Shown here piece after piece: positions 1 through 10,889 of a stretch of 64,000 nucleotides of DNA. Under the pieces are notes generated by a model, which saw only the letters and a list, made by a program, of their open reading frames with translations, had not been told where the DNA came from and ran no database searches. The stretch's first letter is position 1, and each line of letters begins with the position of its first letter. The position numbers were made by a program, and so were the translations under genes. Location: NCBI GenBank assembly GCA_019633425.1, contig WSUB01000079.1:123801-187800 (forward strand). The letters run 5' to 3'. The stretch is from Tulasnella sp. 424 (Eukaryota > Basidiomycota > Agaricomycetes > Cantharellales > Tulasnellaceae).

Positions 1-734
1 GCTGTTCGGGGAGCGGCGTAATCGCTGTCTTCCACATCGCTGTTTGCTGCGGAACTGGATGTACTCTCAGGGGAGGCCCCCATAAGGTATGCCGCCGAGT
101 ACGCTGATCGTCGTGGCAGAGGCGCACCGGAAGAAGCACTAGAAGCGGGCTTCGCTGGAGAGAGAGACGAAGAAATAGTGGAAGGACCGTTGAATGGAGA
201 GGAGCCGGACGTTTGGAGGGTTTGAAAAATATCTTGCTTGAAAAGATGTTTGAAGGCGGTGTGTTCGAGGTACGGAGGTCGGGAGAAGAACGCGGTTGGC
301 GGTGGGGGCACCGAAGGCATACCCAAGGTCATGTCCGGATTCCCGGCTACTAGAACACCTCCGGGAAACGACGAGGGCGAAGGAGTGCTCGGCGTGATGA
401 CATTTCCAATACTGTGTCCTGCTGATCCCCATGCTGATGTGGTGCCGCTTGCGCGATGAATACGAGGAGATGGGGAAGATGGCACGGATTGCCTTCGTAT
501 TCCAGCGGGGGTGACCACTGCGCTTGGCCCGGCCGAGGAAGAGGAGGAAGGAGTTCCTTGTGCCAAAGCGGCAATAGAGGCAAAAGACGATCCCCTAGAC
601 GGGAGGGGCTGCATGCTTGCACCGGTAGCTAGCTGCAATCTTCTAGGGGCGTTTAGGTTTAATTGGCTCCCTGCCGAAGAAGAGGCACGGCGCGGCGGTG
701 GGTGCGAGGAAGGGTTGGTAGACGGTGACGACAT
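1..734 (-). CDS. Ser/Pro-rich protein of unknown function, N-terminal part (runs off left edge)
   Basis: An open frame of about 244 codons starts at ATG 734 and has no stop before the window edge, so only the N-terminus is seen. The protein is low-complexity, rich in Ser, Pro, Ala and Gly, with basic patches early on and an acidic stretch (DVEDSDY) near the edge. The only hydrophobic, less biased segment is around residues 150-170 (motif TAFKHLFKQDIFQTL), which could be a short helical motif. There is no signal peptide, membrane segment or catalytic motif. Ser-rich disordered N-termini of this kind are common in fungal regulators, but I do not recognise the family. Internal introns are possible but not needed. 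The two other minus-frame ORFs here are shadows. Confidence 0.6.
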   Translation of the reverse strand, partial: MSSPSTNPSSHPPPRRASSSAGSQLNLNAPRRLQLATGASMQPLPSRGSSFASIAALAQGTPSSSSSAGPSAVVTPAGIRRQSVPSSPSPRIHRASGTTSAWGSAGHSIGNVITPSTPSPSSFPGGVLVAGNPDMTLGMPSVPPPPTAFFSRPPYLEHTAFKHLFKQDIFQTLQTSGSSPFNGPSTISSSLSPAKPASSASSGAPLPRRSAYSAAYLMGASPESTSSSAANSDVEDSDYAAPRT

Positions 735-1434
735 GGTCGATAGAGATGTGCGATCTTGGTAGCAGGCGAGAAAGAGTAGTACCCAAGAGGTTCGGCCTAC
801 AGCTGCTCTAAGAGGCGTGAAACTCGAGGTTCAAGCGGTTGCGGCTTAATTTATAGTTCTGTAAGCGGTATATCAGTTAGCCCGCTTGGAGATAGCAGAC
901 GCCCTGTTCCACCACTCACGACGATGACCCGCTTTGGGTTCAGTGAAAAGAGGTCTGCGTTCCCCTCTGGTTGTGCTAGGAGTGCGCCTCCGAGATGGTG
1001 AAAAAGGAGATGCTGGGAGTGGTTTATCTGCCTCCGTGGTCGAAATCCCAACTTCTGCAATTAGACACGTCCTCCCTCGACTCACGTCTTTGGCAGACGA
1101 GCAGAATGATAAAGCCCAATGTGAAGGGATGTCAAGGACCTACTCGTGGCCAGAACTACGCCCTCGATTCACGGACTGGGGCGAGTGAAGGGGGTTGATT
1201 GAAGCGCAACGAGTCCCAGAGGAAACAGGGACCACTCCCAGGCATCTCCTGGTCAGCCTCCGTAATTCGACGATGCGCGGTTTTTGGTGCCAGGCAGATT
1301 ACAACTACTATATAAACTACAAAATATGCAGGTAATTAAGAGAACCATGCAATGAAAGAAATGGGGAAATTGTGTCTAAGAAATCGAGGTCCGGGCTCTC
1401 CAACGTCAAAGCTAGTGCATACCCACCACTACTT
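735..1434. other. Gene-free interval upstream of the Ser/Pro-rich gene
   Basis: This lies between the start of the leftmost gene (-) and the stop of ISA1 (-). It should carry the promoter of the former and the 3' untranslated region of the latter. Short ORFs on both strands (850-1200) have no family resemblance and no splice continuity. I see no RNA gene or repeat. Confidence 0.5.
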
Positions 1435-2175
1435 TTATCCCAAGGTAAAGGATTCGCCGCAGCCGCAAGCGTCGGTGACGTTTGGATTCGTAAAGGCGAA
1501 TTTGGCGCTACAGGCAGGTATGTCAGGTAATCGTCAATGTCACGGCGGGATGCGATGAGTCTCACCTTATTCGATCCTCTTTCCAGTCCATTTCGCTGCC
1601 AATAATTGAAAATAGTGCCTTGGAGTCTATGAGGACCTTTACACCGTCCTGTTCCACGACTTCGTCGAACTTGCCCGGCTTTTCGACGTATTCGAGGTGA
1701 TACGACATCCCGGCGCATCCCTTGTTTTTGACGCCAATTCGAATAAGCTGGGGAGTTGGCCCGGAGAGTAGACCTTTGAGTCGGACTACGGCTCCAGGTG
1801 TCTACAGAACGAGGGTAGGGTCTTTCCTTGAGATCCGAGACACGAATTCCGGGAGATGGTGTTGCTTACAAGAGTGATAGCGGCCTTGGATGCCTTGAGA
1901 GTTGGAGCTTTCCTGGGCGTCACCGGTGGTGGAGGCTTCGGACCGGCTACAGACGTTTCGTTCGGACTGATCGCAGGTGTTCGTTGGCTTAGCGGTTTCA
2001 TGGTTGAAGGTCCTGCACCGCCATCAGAAGTTGCGACGACTGGTGGTTGCTCGCCGGGGAGTATTGGTTGAGGAAAGGCTGCACGAGAACTAGTTGAGAG
2101 ACCTGATGCATAGCTCAGTCTAGGCGTGAATAGTAGCGCTCTACTGGTTGATGAGGTTGGGAGCCGACGTAGCAT
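1435..2175 (-). CDS. ISA1: Mitochondrial A-type iron-sulfur assembly protein ISA1
   Basis: Three exons give about 203 residues. Exon 1 (from ATG 2175) encodes an Arg/Ser-rich mitochondrial presequence followed by an unusually long Pro-rich segment. Exons 2 and 3 encode the HesB/IscA domain with the three conserved cysteines in KGCAGMSY and the C-terminal ACGCGESF. The diagnostic stretch GVKVLIDSKALFSIIGSEMD is present. Intron 1 opens at GTAAGC after ACTCTT; intron 2 joins EDRI to SAKFAF. In the family, Isa1 with Isa2 supplies clusters to mitochondrial [4Fe-4S] proteins such as aconitase and lipoate synthase. An upstream in-frame TTG (2217) was rejected as a start. It shares a 202-bp divergent promoter with the next gene. 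Confidence 0.93.
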
Positions 2176-2377
2176 GATGAGTGGTGAGTAAAGCCTCTGT
2201 GTAAGTATTTGGACCAAGGTGAGGTCAGCAAGAAAAGTAGAGTTTGGCTTTCAACTGTCGATTCCTCATTGGATCTAACGACCCCCGCCCACCCTCTCTC
2301 ATCCCACAGCCCCTAAATCACTCACTTTCAAATCACATCCAGCGACGTTCAGCAGTCCTGATTCTACATTACTCGTC
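2176..2377. promoter_or_regulatory. Divergent promoter, ISA1 / nucleotidyltransferase-like gene
   Basis: Only 202 bp separate the two divergent ATGs, so both promoters must share it. The plus half is pyrimidine-rich (2280-2330), typical of fungal core promoters. No clear TATA box was seen. Confidence 0.5.
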
Positions 2378-3601
2378 ATGGACATGGAAGTCGATACCCC
2401 GCTGCCCAAGCCAGTGAGCTACGCTAGCAGTGACTTAACCCGCCTCTTCGCCAGGATACAGGGCGCAAATCAATTAGTACATCTCGCTCTCTTGTGCAAA
2501 TAGTCGCATTAAGCAAGGTTAACTAATTGGCATGGTTTGGTCTAGCTCCCAGAACTCGTCAATCTCCTAGAATCAAACCCAAGCCCCGAGGCGCTCACTG
2601 CAGCCGCCGGTGCTCTCAAGGCGATATCGATTTCCGACAACCGACACTCTCAGAACATCCATTTTGTTTTCCAACACGTCCTAGACGCGATTCTCGACCA
2701 ATGCCAACTCGATGAAGTGGTCCTCTTTGGCCAACTCTCCATCTATTTCCGCGTCAGGGTAAAGAATTACCTTGTTCGACGCTGGCACGCGACGCTAAGC
2801 AAATGGATCGACAAGCCCGTCTTGTTCCGGGATTGCATGAGGCACACTAAATCCGTCATTTCCGGCTCAACTGCCCTCGCTTTTGCAGACGGCGCCGACT
2901 GGGATTCCCAAGACCTGGACGTCTACACCCCCAGAGGACGAGGACGAGACATGCTGCTCTCGCATCTCATTCATATCGAAGGATACAAAGTCGAGATGGT
3001 CACTGGAGACGATGAGGAATCCCCAGAACCATTAGTCACGCCGGTGTACCAGAACTCTCAAATCAAGAGCGTCACCAAGTTATCAAAACAAGTTTACTCC
3101 AAGTCGTTGAAGCAGGAACTCACCCGCCGAATCGATGTGATCGAGAGCGCTATCCAAAATTCCGTTTCGCCCATTCTTCGCTTCCACACAAGCTTCGTCA
3201 TCAACTGGATCACGTCCGACTCCATCAACCTCGCCTACCCTAAACTCACTCTCGCCCATATTGGCCTCGTGAACGACCGAATCAACTTGGATCGCCCAAA
3301 AGAGCAAATCTGGCGCGATAAGTATGCGGAAAGGGGGTTCCGAATGGTCCGGGACACCTCTGAGCTGGATCAAATGAGCTGCGGATCAGCGTGCCCAGCC
3401 ATTTGGCGGAGTACGGACGACGTTGCCTGCATGTCGGTCCAATTTGGCGACGGAGATGAGGGTGTTTTTGGTGAGCTTCAGTGGAGCCTTAGCAAGGCTG
3501 TGGACAACTGGTCGAGGCACCGCAAGTGCATGAATGTTCGCTGCCCACGTTACCGCCAAGAGTTGAACAAGAGGAGTGGTGCCCGAGCCTTGACTACTTG
3601 A
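2378..3601 (+). CDS. Nucleotidyltransferase-like protein of an agaricomycete lineage family
   Basis: The model starts at ATG 2378 (MDMEVDTPLPKP), uses two short introns (about 2414-2457, and a GTGCAA...CTAG intron ending near 2546), then reads one exon to TGA 3599-3601. The core resembles a large uncharacterised agaricomycete family with a nucleotidyltransferase-like signature: ISGSTALAFA followed by DWDSQDLDVYTP, that is GS plus a spaced acidic pair. A preceding segment VLFGQLSIYFRVR fits the usual N-terminal part. The C-terminus ends in a Cys-containing basic tail. Substrate is unknown. The first two introns are inferred from frame only, so the N-terminus (about 30 residues) is less certain than the 294-residue main frame. 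Confidence 0.65.
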
Positions 3602-3866
3602 TGATTTTTCCCCTACATGTAGTCCTTACATATTACTGACTTTATTTCAATGTTTGGTCTTGGATATCTGCTTGACTCTTGACATTTCCTGTGCTCGTCG
3701 TGAGGTTGCGCCGTTTCCTCGTGGGAAGTCGAAATTTGTTTGCGTCGGTGTTTTCTCTCTCACCACTCGGACAGCTGTGCAGTCCAAAGTCCAACCCGCG
3801 TCGCCTCCGTCTCCCTTGGACCAGTAAACAACGCGTCGACGGCCAACTCTGCCATTAACCTCAGCT

Positions 3867-4436
3867 ATGGCTTCCCTCGGCCAGCATCCGACCTCCGTAC
3901 ATCACCAGTATCCTCTCCTCTTCCAGCCAAATGAACCAGTGACGCCGCAGAAAGCCCATGCTCTCTTCCAGGTTTGTCGCTCGCATCTCAATCCCTTCCC
4001 TTTCGCCCTCTTCCACCATCCTCTCTACCACTACACACGCCAGGGATGCCATATCAGCTGTTTTCAGACAGCCACCTTTCACAAACCACCTGTTGCTATG
4101 AGTGGTTTTTATGCCAGTCACAGCCCAAGCCTGGACGCTGTCCTTCGGACGAAATCAGTGACCCCCACCCTCTGTGCTCTCCTTCTTTCTTTCTGACACT
4201 TACAAACACTCTTATGAATACCCTGCTAACTTCCTGTTATCCTTTCACCGCAGCGGTTGCAACAATTGCGAACCATGGGGCAGACCGAGACCAACCCAGA
4301 AGTATATCAGCTTATGCGTTTTATCGAGCACTTCAAGCGGTCAGGTGAATACATTACGATTCCTTCCCTAGCCATCCTCGAAACTTATTGCACGCTCATA
4401 GCGGGCCAAGCTCAACAGCAGCAGCAGCAGCAACAT

Positions 4437-4477
<41 letters not shown>

Positions 4478-7400
4478 GCAACAACAACAGCAACAGCAGC
4501 AACAGCAACAGCAGCAGCGGATGCAACCCGCTCCCGCTCCCGTTCAACATCCCCCAACGCTCAACGGTGTGGACCATCAGGCCACTCCTTCCATGCCTGC
4601 AGGAGCTCCTGTCCCTCCATTCTCTCCCGAACCACCCGCCGAACCTGTCAGCTTTTCTCAGCCCCAACTCGATGCCTTGAGAGCGCAGATACATGCATTC
4701 AAACTCATTCAACGCGGAATGCCAGTCCCTCCTGAAGTCGCCGATGCGGTGCATACTGCCGAACGGAGTGCTGTTGAAATCAAGCAGGAGGTTGATGGCA
4801 AGACGGTCGCAAACCGTGTCGTGGACAGTGCTGTACAAGTTCACAAGGTCGAGGAGGACGGCCAGACTGAGGGTGCCGGGCCCAAAGTCGCCTTTCCCAA
4901 AGGCCCTCATCTCGAAGACACCACAGAATCTGCCATCTACCCTTACAACGCCTACATTCACCCCCTCGACCACCTAAAACATCGTTCGCATCCCGGACAA
5001 CTCCATGCCTCGAAACAACAGCATCTTCTTATTCCTTCTCTCCTTCCAAAAGGCCTCGATCCATACCAGATTCTTGCCGAGCGGAATCGGTACATTGACG
5101 CACGGATCGCTCATCGCATTCTAGAGTTGTCGGACTTGACCAGCACTATGGGTGAAGGTGGACTCGAACCCCTGATCGACACCGACGATATGGACGAAGA
5201 TGCTGCCCGCAATCGGTCGAACCATATCGCATCGAATGCCCACGGAAAGCTGCGCGCTCTCATCGAACTTAAAAGTCTTCAGCTTCGAGACAAGCAACGC
5301 GCGCTCAGGCAAGCAGTCGTCGCACGCCTGGGCGAGGCCACTATTCTTCCAGGAGACAGGAAGGAGTACAAACGCTTCCGTAAGCAAAACATCCGAGACG
5401 TCCGACAAACGGAGAGCCTGGAGAGAAGGCAGCGCGTGGAGAGAGAGAAGAGGGTCAAGCAGAAGCATCTCGACTACCTCAAGACTATCTGCGACCACGG
5501 AAAGGCGATGCTCGACTCAAACCGCCTCGCTCAAGGAAAATCTCTCAAACTCGCTCGCGCCGTTCTCAAATATCACGCCGACACCGAGAAGGAGGAACAG
5601 AAACGTATTGAGCGGATTTCCAAGGAACGTCTCAAGGCTCTCAAGAACGATGACGAGGAGGCTTACCTCAAACTCATCGACACAGCCAAAGACACTCGTA
5701 TCACCCATCTCCTGCGTCAGACGGACACCTACCTTGATTCCCTTGCTCAAGCCGTCAGAGACCAGCAACGTGACGATGGATCCAAGCCCGGAGCGCAAGT
5801 TGTCGACGAATCCACATTCGGTGCTAGCCGTATGGAAGATGAGGACACCGTGGACGATCCAGATGCCGATAAGGACAAGAAGAAGGTTGACTACTATTCC
5901 ATTGCGCATCGTATTCAAGAGAGGGTCACCACTCAACCAGGCATTTTGGTCGGCGGCACATTGAAGGAGTATCAGATCAAAGGTTTACAGTGGATGGTCA
6001 GCTTGTACAACAACCGTCTCAACGGTATTTTAGCCGACGAAATGGTAAGTTCCCATATCCTCGGGCCCCTCCGCTTTCAACATCTAACGCCCAAGCGTTT
6101 CCTCAGGGTCTTGGCAAGACCATTCAGACCATCTCGTTGATTACCTTCCTCATCGAACGCAAACATCAGCCCGGCCCTTATCTCGTCATTGTCCCCTTGT
6201 CTACACTTCCCAACTGGACACTTGAGTTTGAGAAGTGGGCACCCTCCGTGCCTACGGTTGTCTACAAGGGGTCTCCAGCAGCGAGAAAGTCTCTCCAAAA
6301 TCGAGTGCGCGTGGAACCTTTCAAGGTCATGCTGACCACTTTCGAGTACATCATCAAGGACCGCCCATTCTTGAGCAAGTACAAATGGGTGCATATGATC
6401 ATTGGTGGGTTCGGTGATGCTCCTGCGGAATCGGGCCTTTTTTTCTGACGGACACCATCTCTTTAGACGAGGGCCATCGTATGAAAAACACTCAGAGCAA
6501 GCTCGCCCAGACTCTGACCCAGTACTACTCTGCAAGATACCGTCTCATCTTGACTGGTACTCCACTTCAGGTGGGCATCGTATCTTGTCAGAGAGAACTC
6601 TTGCACTCACCACCTATCGTTTAGAATAACCTTCCTGAACTCTGGGCCCTGTTGAACTTTGCCTTGCCCAAAGTCTTCAACTCTGTTAAATCGTTCGACG
6701 AATGGTTCAACACTCCGTTCGCCAACTCCGGTGCACAGGACAACATCCAGCTGAACGAAGAAGAATCTTTGCTTATCATTCGACGCCTGCACAAAGTACT
6801 CAGGCCCTTCCTGCTCAGACGCTTAAAGAAAGACGTGGAGAGCGAATTGCCTGACAAGGTTGAGAAGGTTATCAAGTGCAAGATGTCGACGTTGCAGAGT
6901 CAGTTGTACAAGTATATGAAGGAGTACAAGATGTTCCCGAATGACAAGCCGGACGTTAATGGGTGCGTATCGATGCGTGTCAAACAAATGATGGCGTTTC
7001 TCATGGTTTACTACAGCCGCCCCGCCCCGGTAAAGGGTCTCCAAAACATGGTTATGCAGCTCCGAAAGATCTGCCAGCACCCATTCGTCTTCCGGGAAGT
7101 TGAAGATGCAATGAATCTCGTTCCCCTCTCGGGTGCTATCCGTGCTACTTCCAAGTGGAATGCGAGCCTCATCAGAACAGCTGGCAAAGTCGCTCTCCTG
7201 GACCGCATGCTTCCGAAGCTCTTCGCTACTGGTCACAGAGTCAGTCTGATCATTAGCCGTTGAAATATATCACTAACTTGTTCCATCTGGTATCAGGTCC
7301 TCATTTTCTTCCAGATGACAAATGTGATGGACATTCTGGAAGATTATATGGCTCACAAAGGCGTCAAGAGCCTCCGACTCGATGGTGGAACTAAGACGGA

Positions 7401-9239
7401 AGAACGTGGAGAGCTCCTGAAGAAGTTCAATGCCCCAAATTCGGAATATTTGGTCTTCATGTTGTCCACTCGCGCTGGTGGTCTTGGTTTGAACTTGCAG
7501 ACGGCCGATACTGTCATCATGTAAGCCATCCGCACCACCAAAGGTTTCATGTCTAATTTCGATCTTTGCAGCTACGACTCGGATTGGAACCCTCACGCTG
7601 ATCTTCAAGCTCAGGATCGCGCACATCGTATCGGACAGAAGAAAGCTGTCCGTATTTTCCGTTTCGTTACGGAAAAGAGTGTCGAAGAAGCGATTTTGAC
7701 CCGGGCAAGGTCCAAGTTAGATATGGACGAGAAAGTTATTCAGGCCGGTCGGTTCGACAATAAATCTACTGCGGAAGAGCGAGAAGAGTATCTGGTGAGA
7801 TGCCTGAAGGCTTGCGAGATGTGGTGGTGCAAAGTTCTAACTTTGAATCCTATAGCGTCAACTGCTTGAAGACCAAGACGACGAGAGCCAGGATCAAACG
7901 GGCGACATCACGGATGAGGAGCTCAATGAACTTCTCGCACGAACGGACGACGAGCAACTGATCTTCCGTCAAATGGATATTGAGCGCGAAGCCAGGGAGC
8001 AAAGCGAATGGTTTGCCGCTGGGGGTGTTGGTCCCAAGCCCGAACGACTAGTCACCCTGTCCGAAATACCTACCGTATACCAGCAAGACGATCCATTCCC
8101 CAAGGCCGACCCAGAGGATGTCATTGAAGGCCGTGGCGCTCGTGTTAGAAAGGACGTTCGGTACACGGATGGTCTGACCGACGAGCAGTTTGCGAACGTA
8201 CGTGAATTCAATCGCTGAAGAAGGTTGGGCACCAGTTAACGATTTAATCACTAGGCCATTGAGAATGACGAGATTGACTACGAGGAGTATGTCGAGCAAA
8301 ACTACCAAGCCAAGGCTAAACGCAGCGCTCGTAAAACCGGGGGACTGCAAAACTCCGAGCAAAGCACACCCGCTCCCGAGTTCGACATCCCGCAAAAGAA
8401 AGCTGGACGCGGTCGCGGGCGAGGACGTCCGAGCGGTAAAAACACGCCTCATGAAGCGTCGCCAATGCCATCAAAGCGCAAACGCGTCAAGGAGATGTCT
8501 GTTTCGCCGTCCGTGGATGATGATGACGACGACGATGACGACAAACCATCGGTCAGTTTTTCGGCGGACCGGCCGCGACATGTACTGATATCGTGTTCAA
8601 ATACCAGAAACGTCGAAGAACCCAGCCCCTGGCGTCTTCCAGCACGACATCCGTCAACACGATCCCATCCGCCCGTCAAAATATGAAGAGGTTGTTCGAC
8701 GAGTGCATCAAGACTGTCGTAAACCTGACGGATGAAACGGGCCGTAAACGCTGCGAGCTGTTCAAGGAGCTCCCGAGTAAAAAGGTCAGTTTATGGAACC
8801 AGGACTCACGAAATCAAGAGATTCTGATCCCCCCTTCCTGTAGGAATACCCGGACTACTACGAAGTGATCGCCAAACCGATCAGCATTGCTCAGATCAGG
8901 AGAAAGTCTAGTGGCACAACCTACAAGGATGTTGAGGCGTTCGCCAGCGATTGGAGGCTCCTCTTCGACAACGCTCGCCGGTACAACAAAGAAGGGTCGT
9001 GGGTTTACAACGACGCCGACGAGATGCAGAAGGTCTTCGAAGTAGCGTACAGACGACTCTCCGCGAGCTTTGAACCCAACAACGGTGGAGGTGGTACAAA
9101 CGTTGGTAGCGTTGCGTCGTCATCTGCACCCGTCTCCGTTCCTGTGAGCGATGACGAGGACGTTCCGGTCCGAAAGGTGGCACCTCGTCGTAGCCGAGTT
9201 CAATCTGATTCTGAAGAGTCGTGGCAGGGTGATGATTAG
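3867..9239 (+). CDS. SNF2: SWI/SNF chromatin-remodelling ATPase, SNF2/STH1 (BRG1) type
   Basis: Twelve exons encode the catalytic subunit of a SWI/SNF or RSC complex, which moves or evicts nucleosomes using ATP. In order: a polyGln tract; a QLQ domain ([13 protein letters not shown]); an HSA actin-related-protein-binding region ([20 protein letters not shown]); the SF2 helicase with motif I DEMGLGKTIQ, motif II DEGH, motif [10 protein letters not shown] and motif [10 protein letters not shown]; a SnAC-like segment; an AT-hook (GRGRGRGRP); an acidic run; and a C-terminal bromodomain ([13 protein letters not shown]). Introns include 3972-4253 (long, 282 nt), 6045-6106, 6405-6466 and 6571-6624. 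The intron near 6962-7016 has no in-frame stop but is needed to fit the family. Basidiomycetes often have one such gene, so SNF2 versus STH1 is not resolved. Confidence 0.96.
4413..4517 (+). repeat. CAG/CAA trinucleotide repeat coding for polyglutamine in SNF2
   Basis: Thirty-five consecutive codons encode 34 Gln and one His, using mixed CAG and CAA. The mixed codons reduce slippage but the tract is still likely to vary in length among strains. It sits between the N-terminal segment and the QLQ domain of the remodeller. Confidence 0.97.
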
Positions 9240-9433
9240 ATATTATGCCTGAAAGGACATGTACGATATTGTTTTTAGCTTATGATTGTATTCCCAACGC
9301 TTCCCTCAATTCATGGCTCTCTTCCTTCTCTTTTTTGCTGCGGTTTGTTTGGCTTGTTTGTGGCGGTATCGCTTACTGCGGCGCCCGTACGCGTCTTGAC
9401 GACAGCTTCTTCCACCACCACCCGCAGCGTCCC

Positions 9434-10783
9434 ATGGACCGAGCATTGGCTTATCTACCGAACGGCCTAGCAAAGTTTCTTGCTCGAAACCCCAAAAGAC
9501 TGTGGCCAATTCCCCTCGCTGCATTCCTCGTTTTCTCCTACATTGCCTACCTGTTCGTTGGTCGGCCAGCTCATCTAACCCCGCAGCATTACTCTCCTCC
9601 CGACGCGTCTCATTCTGCAGAAACGCTCTACAACCTCACGACGACACCAATCATCCTCGTGTCCGCCTTCTTCCCTCTCCCGACTTCCAAACACAGCCCC
9701 GAGGACTACGCTGCATGGCTCAAATATTTCTTTGCCCAAGTCACGACACCAATAGTCATCTATACAACACCGGAGTTCTCCCCGACAGTTCAGCGTCTAA
9801 GAGGAGATTTACCCCTCACCATCGACACAACCCTCCAGTCTCCCTTCGCCGTCCCTCCGTTGAACGGATTGGAGCCGATTTATGCAGACCAGCACGACCG
9901 CTTGGATCCAGAAAAAGCCCGACATGGCCCAGCACTGTACGCCACTTGGAACGCAAAAGCTTGGCTCCTTCAGCATACGGTTGAAAAATATTCGACCAAC
10001 AGTACGGAGTGGTTCTTCTGGTGTGATGCAGGAGCGCTGAGGGACAGCCATACCTTTGCGCACTGGCCGGACTTGGACCGGACACGTAATGTCTTCTCGG
10101 CCGCAGCAGCTAGTACAGGGACACCCATAGATGAACTTTTCTTCATCCCGATGTGGGGCGCACCGTCCTCGGTGGCCACGATAAAGAAGGCAAGAGAGTG
10201 GAAGGAGGAGGATGGCCCACTAGACTTGTATTTGATGGGCAAAGGACAAGATCTTTCAGAAGGCAAGGCCTTTTCTTTCTTGTTTCTCTGGAAGTATGTC
10301 TTTGATCTCATCGTGTTCTCCGACCATCCAGGATCGATGTTTGGTGGCAGACGATCCGCAGTCAAGTGGTGGTCATCAACATTTTACGCATTGCACGACA
10401 AGTATCTCAAGGCCGGCAAGTTCGTCGGAAAGGACCAAGAAATCTTCAACTCGATCATGTTTCTTCATCCCGAAAAAATCGTCACAGTGTGGCCTCGCGA
10501 CCCGTTGGAACGGCTCGACCCATCCGTACCCACCTTCAGCGACATTCCCAGCAGGAAATGCACCTGGCCCAGGTGGTATTATTACTTTTATTGGTTGGCA
10601 AATGAAACGGAAAGAAGGATGATGCTTCAGCACATGGCAGTAGAGTATGAAACGCTCCCCTGGTGGCAAAGAACGTTGGCGTGGTTTGGTTTCGTGGTGG
10701 AGAGGGCTGGCAGGGGCCAGTGCAACATCATGCGGGAATGGAGCTTTAAGGATATTCTGAAGGAGTCGGCCGGAAGAGTGTAA
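9434..10783 (+). CDS. Type II membrane glycosyltransferase, WlaTC/HtrL-like
   Basis: A single open frame of about 450 residues. It has a short cytosolic N-terminus (MDRALAYLPNG), one transmembrane segment (IPLAAFLVFSYIAYLFVG) and a lumenal domain. The lumenal part carries features I associate with the WlaTC/HtrL-like glycosyltransferase family: WFFWCDAGALRD (DxG-type site), the FGGRRSAVKWW region and KDQEIFNSIMF near the C-terminus. It probably acts in the secretory pathway; the sugar is unknown. The frame is open from 9245, six bases after SNF2 stops, but that would prepend an unsupported leader, so ATG 9434 was chosen. The segment at 10270-10335 reads less like the family and may hide a small intron. 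Confidence 0.6.
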   Translation: MDRALAYLPNGLAKFLARNPKRLWPIPLAAFLVFSYIAYLFVGRPAHLTPQHYSPPDASHSAETLYNLTTTPIILVSAFFPLPTSKHSPEDYAAWLKYFFAQVTTPIVIYTTPEFSPTVQRLRGDLPLTIDTTLQSPFAVPPLNGLEPIYADQHDRLDPEKARHGPALYATWNAKAWLLQHTVEKYSTNSTEWFFWCDAGALRDSHTFAHWPDLDRTRNVFSAAAASTGTPIDELFFIPMWGAPSSVATIKKAREWKEEDGPLDLYLMGKGQDLSEGKAFSFLFLWKYVFDLIVFSDHPGSMFGGRRSAVKWWSSTFYALHDKYLKAGKFVGKDQEIFNSIMFLHPEKIVTVWPRDPLERLDPSVPTFSDIPSRKCTWPRWYYYFYWLANETERRMMLQHMAVEYETLPWWQRTLAWFGFVVERAGRGQCNIMREWSFKDILKESAGRV

Positions 10784-10889
10784 TTTCGGGACAGTTTACA
10801 GGTGCGAAGGCTAGCTAGAAAGACAGCAATGATCGTGATATTAATGGTGTGCTGTTCTCTGGACAGGGTAGCGTACTGCAGCCTTCCAA

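Noticed and set aside
2176..2217. TTG-initiated N-terminal extension of ISA1
   Set aside because: No ATG; the presequence-like start is at 2175.
4368..4973. 201-codon minus-strand frame with a polyleucine run
   Set aside because: It is the antisense of the SNF2 polyglutamine tract and exon; no independent support.
9245..9433. Upstream extension of the glycosyltransferase to ATG 9245
   Set aside because: It begins six bases after the SNF2 stop and adds an unsupported leader; the membrane anchor starts properly at 9434.
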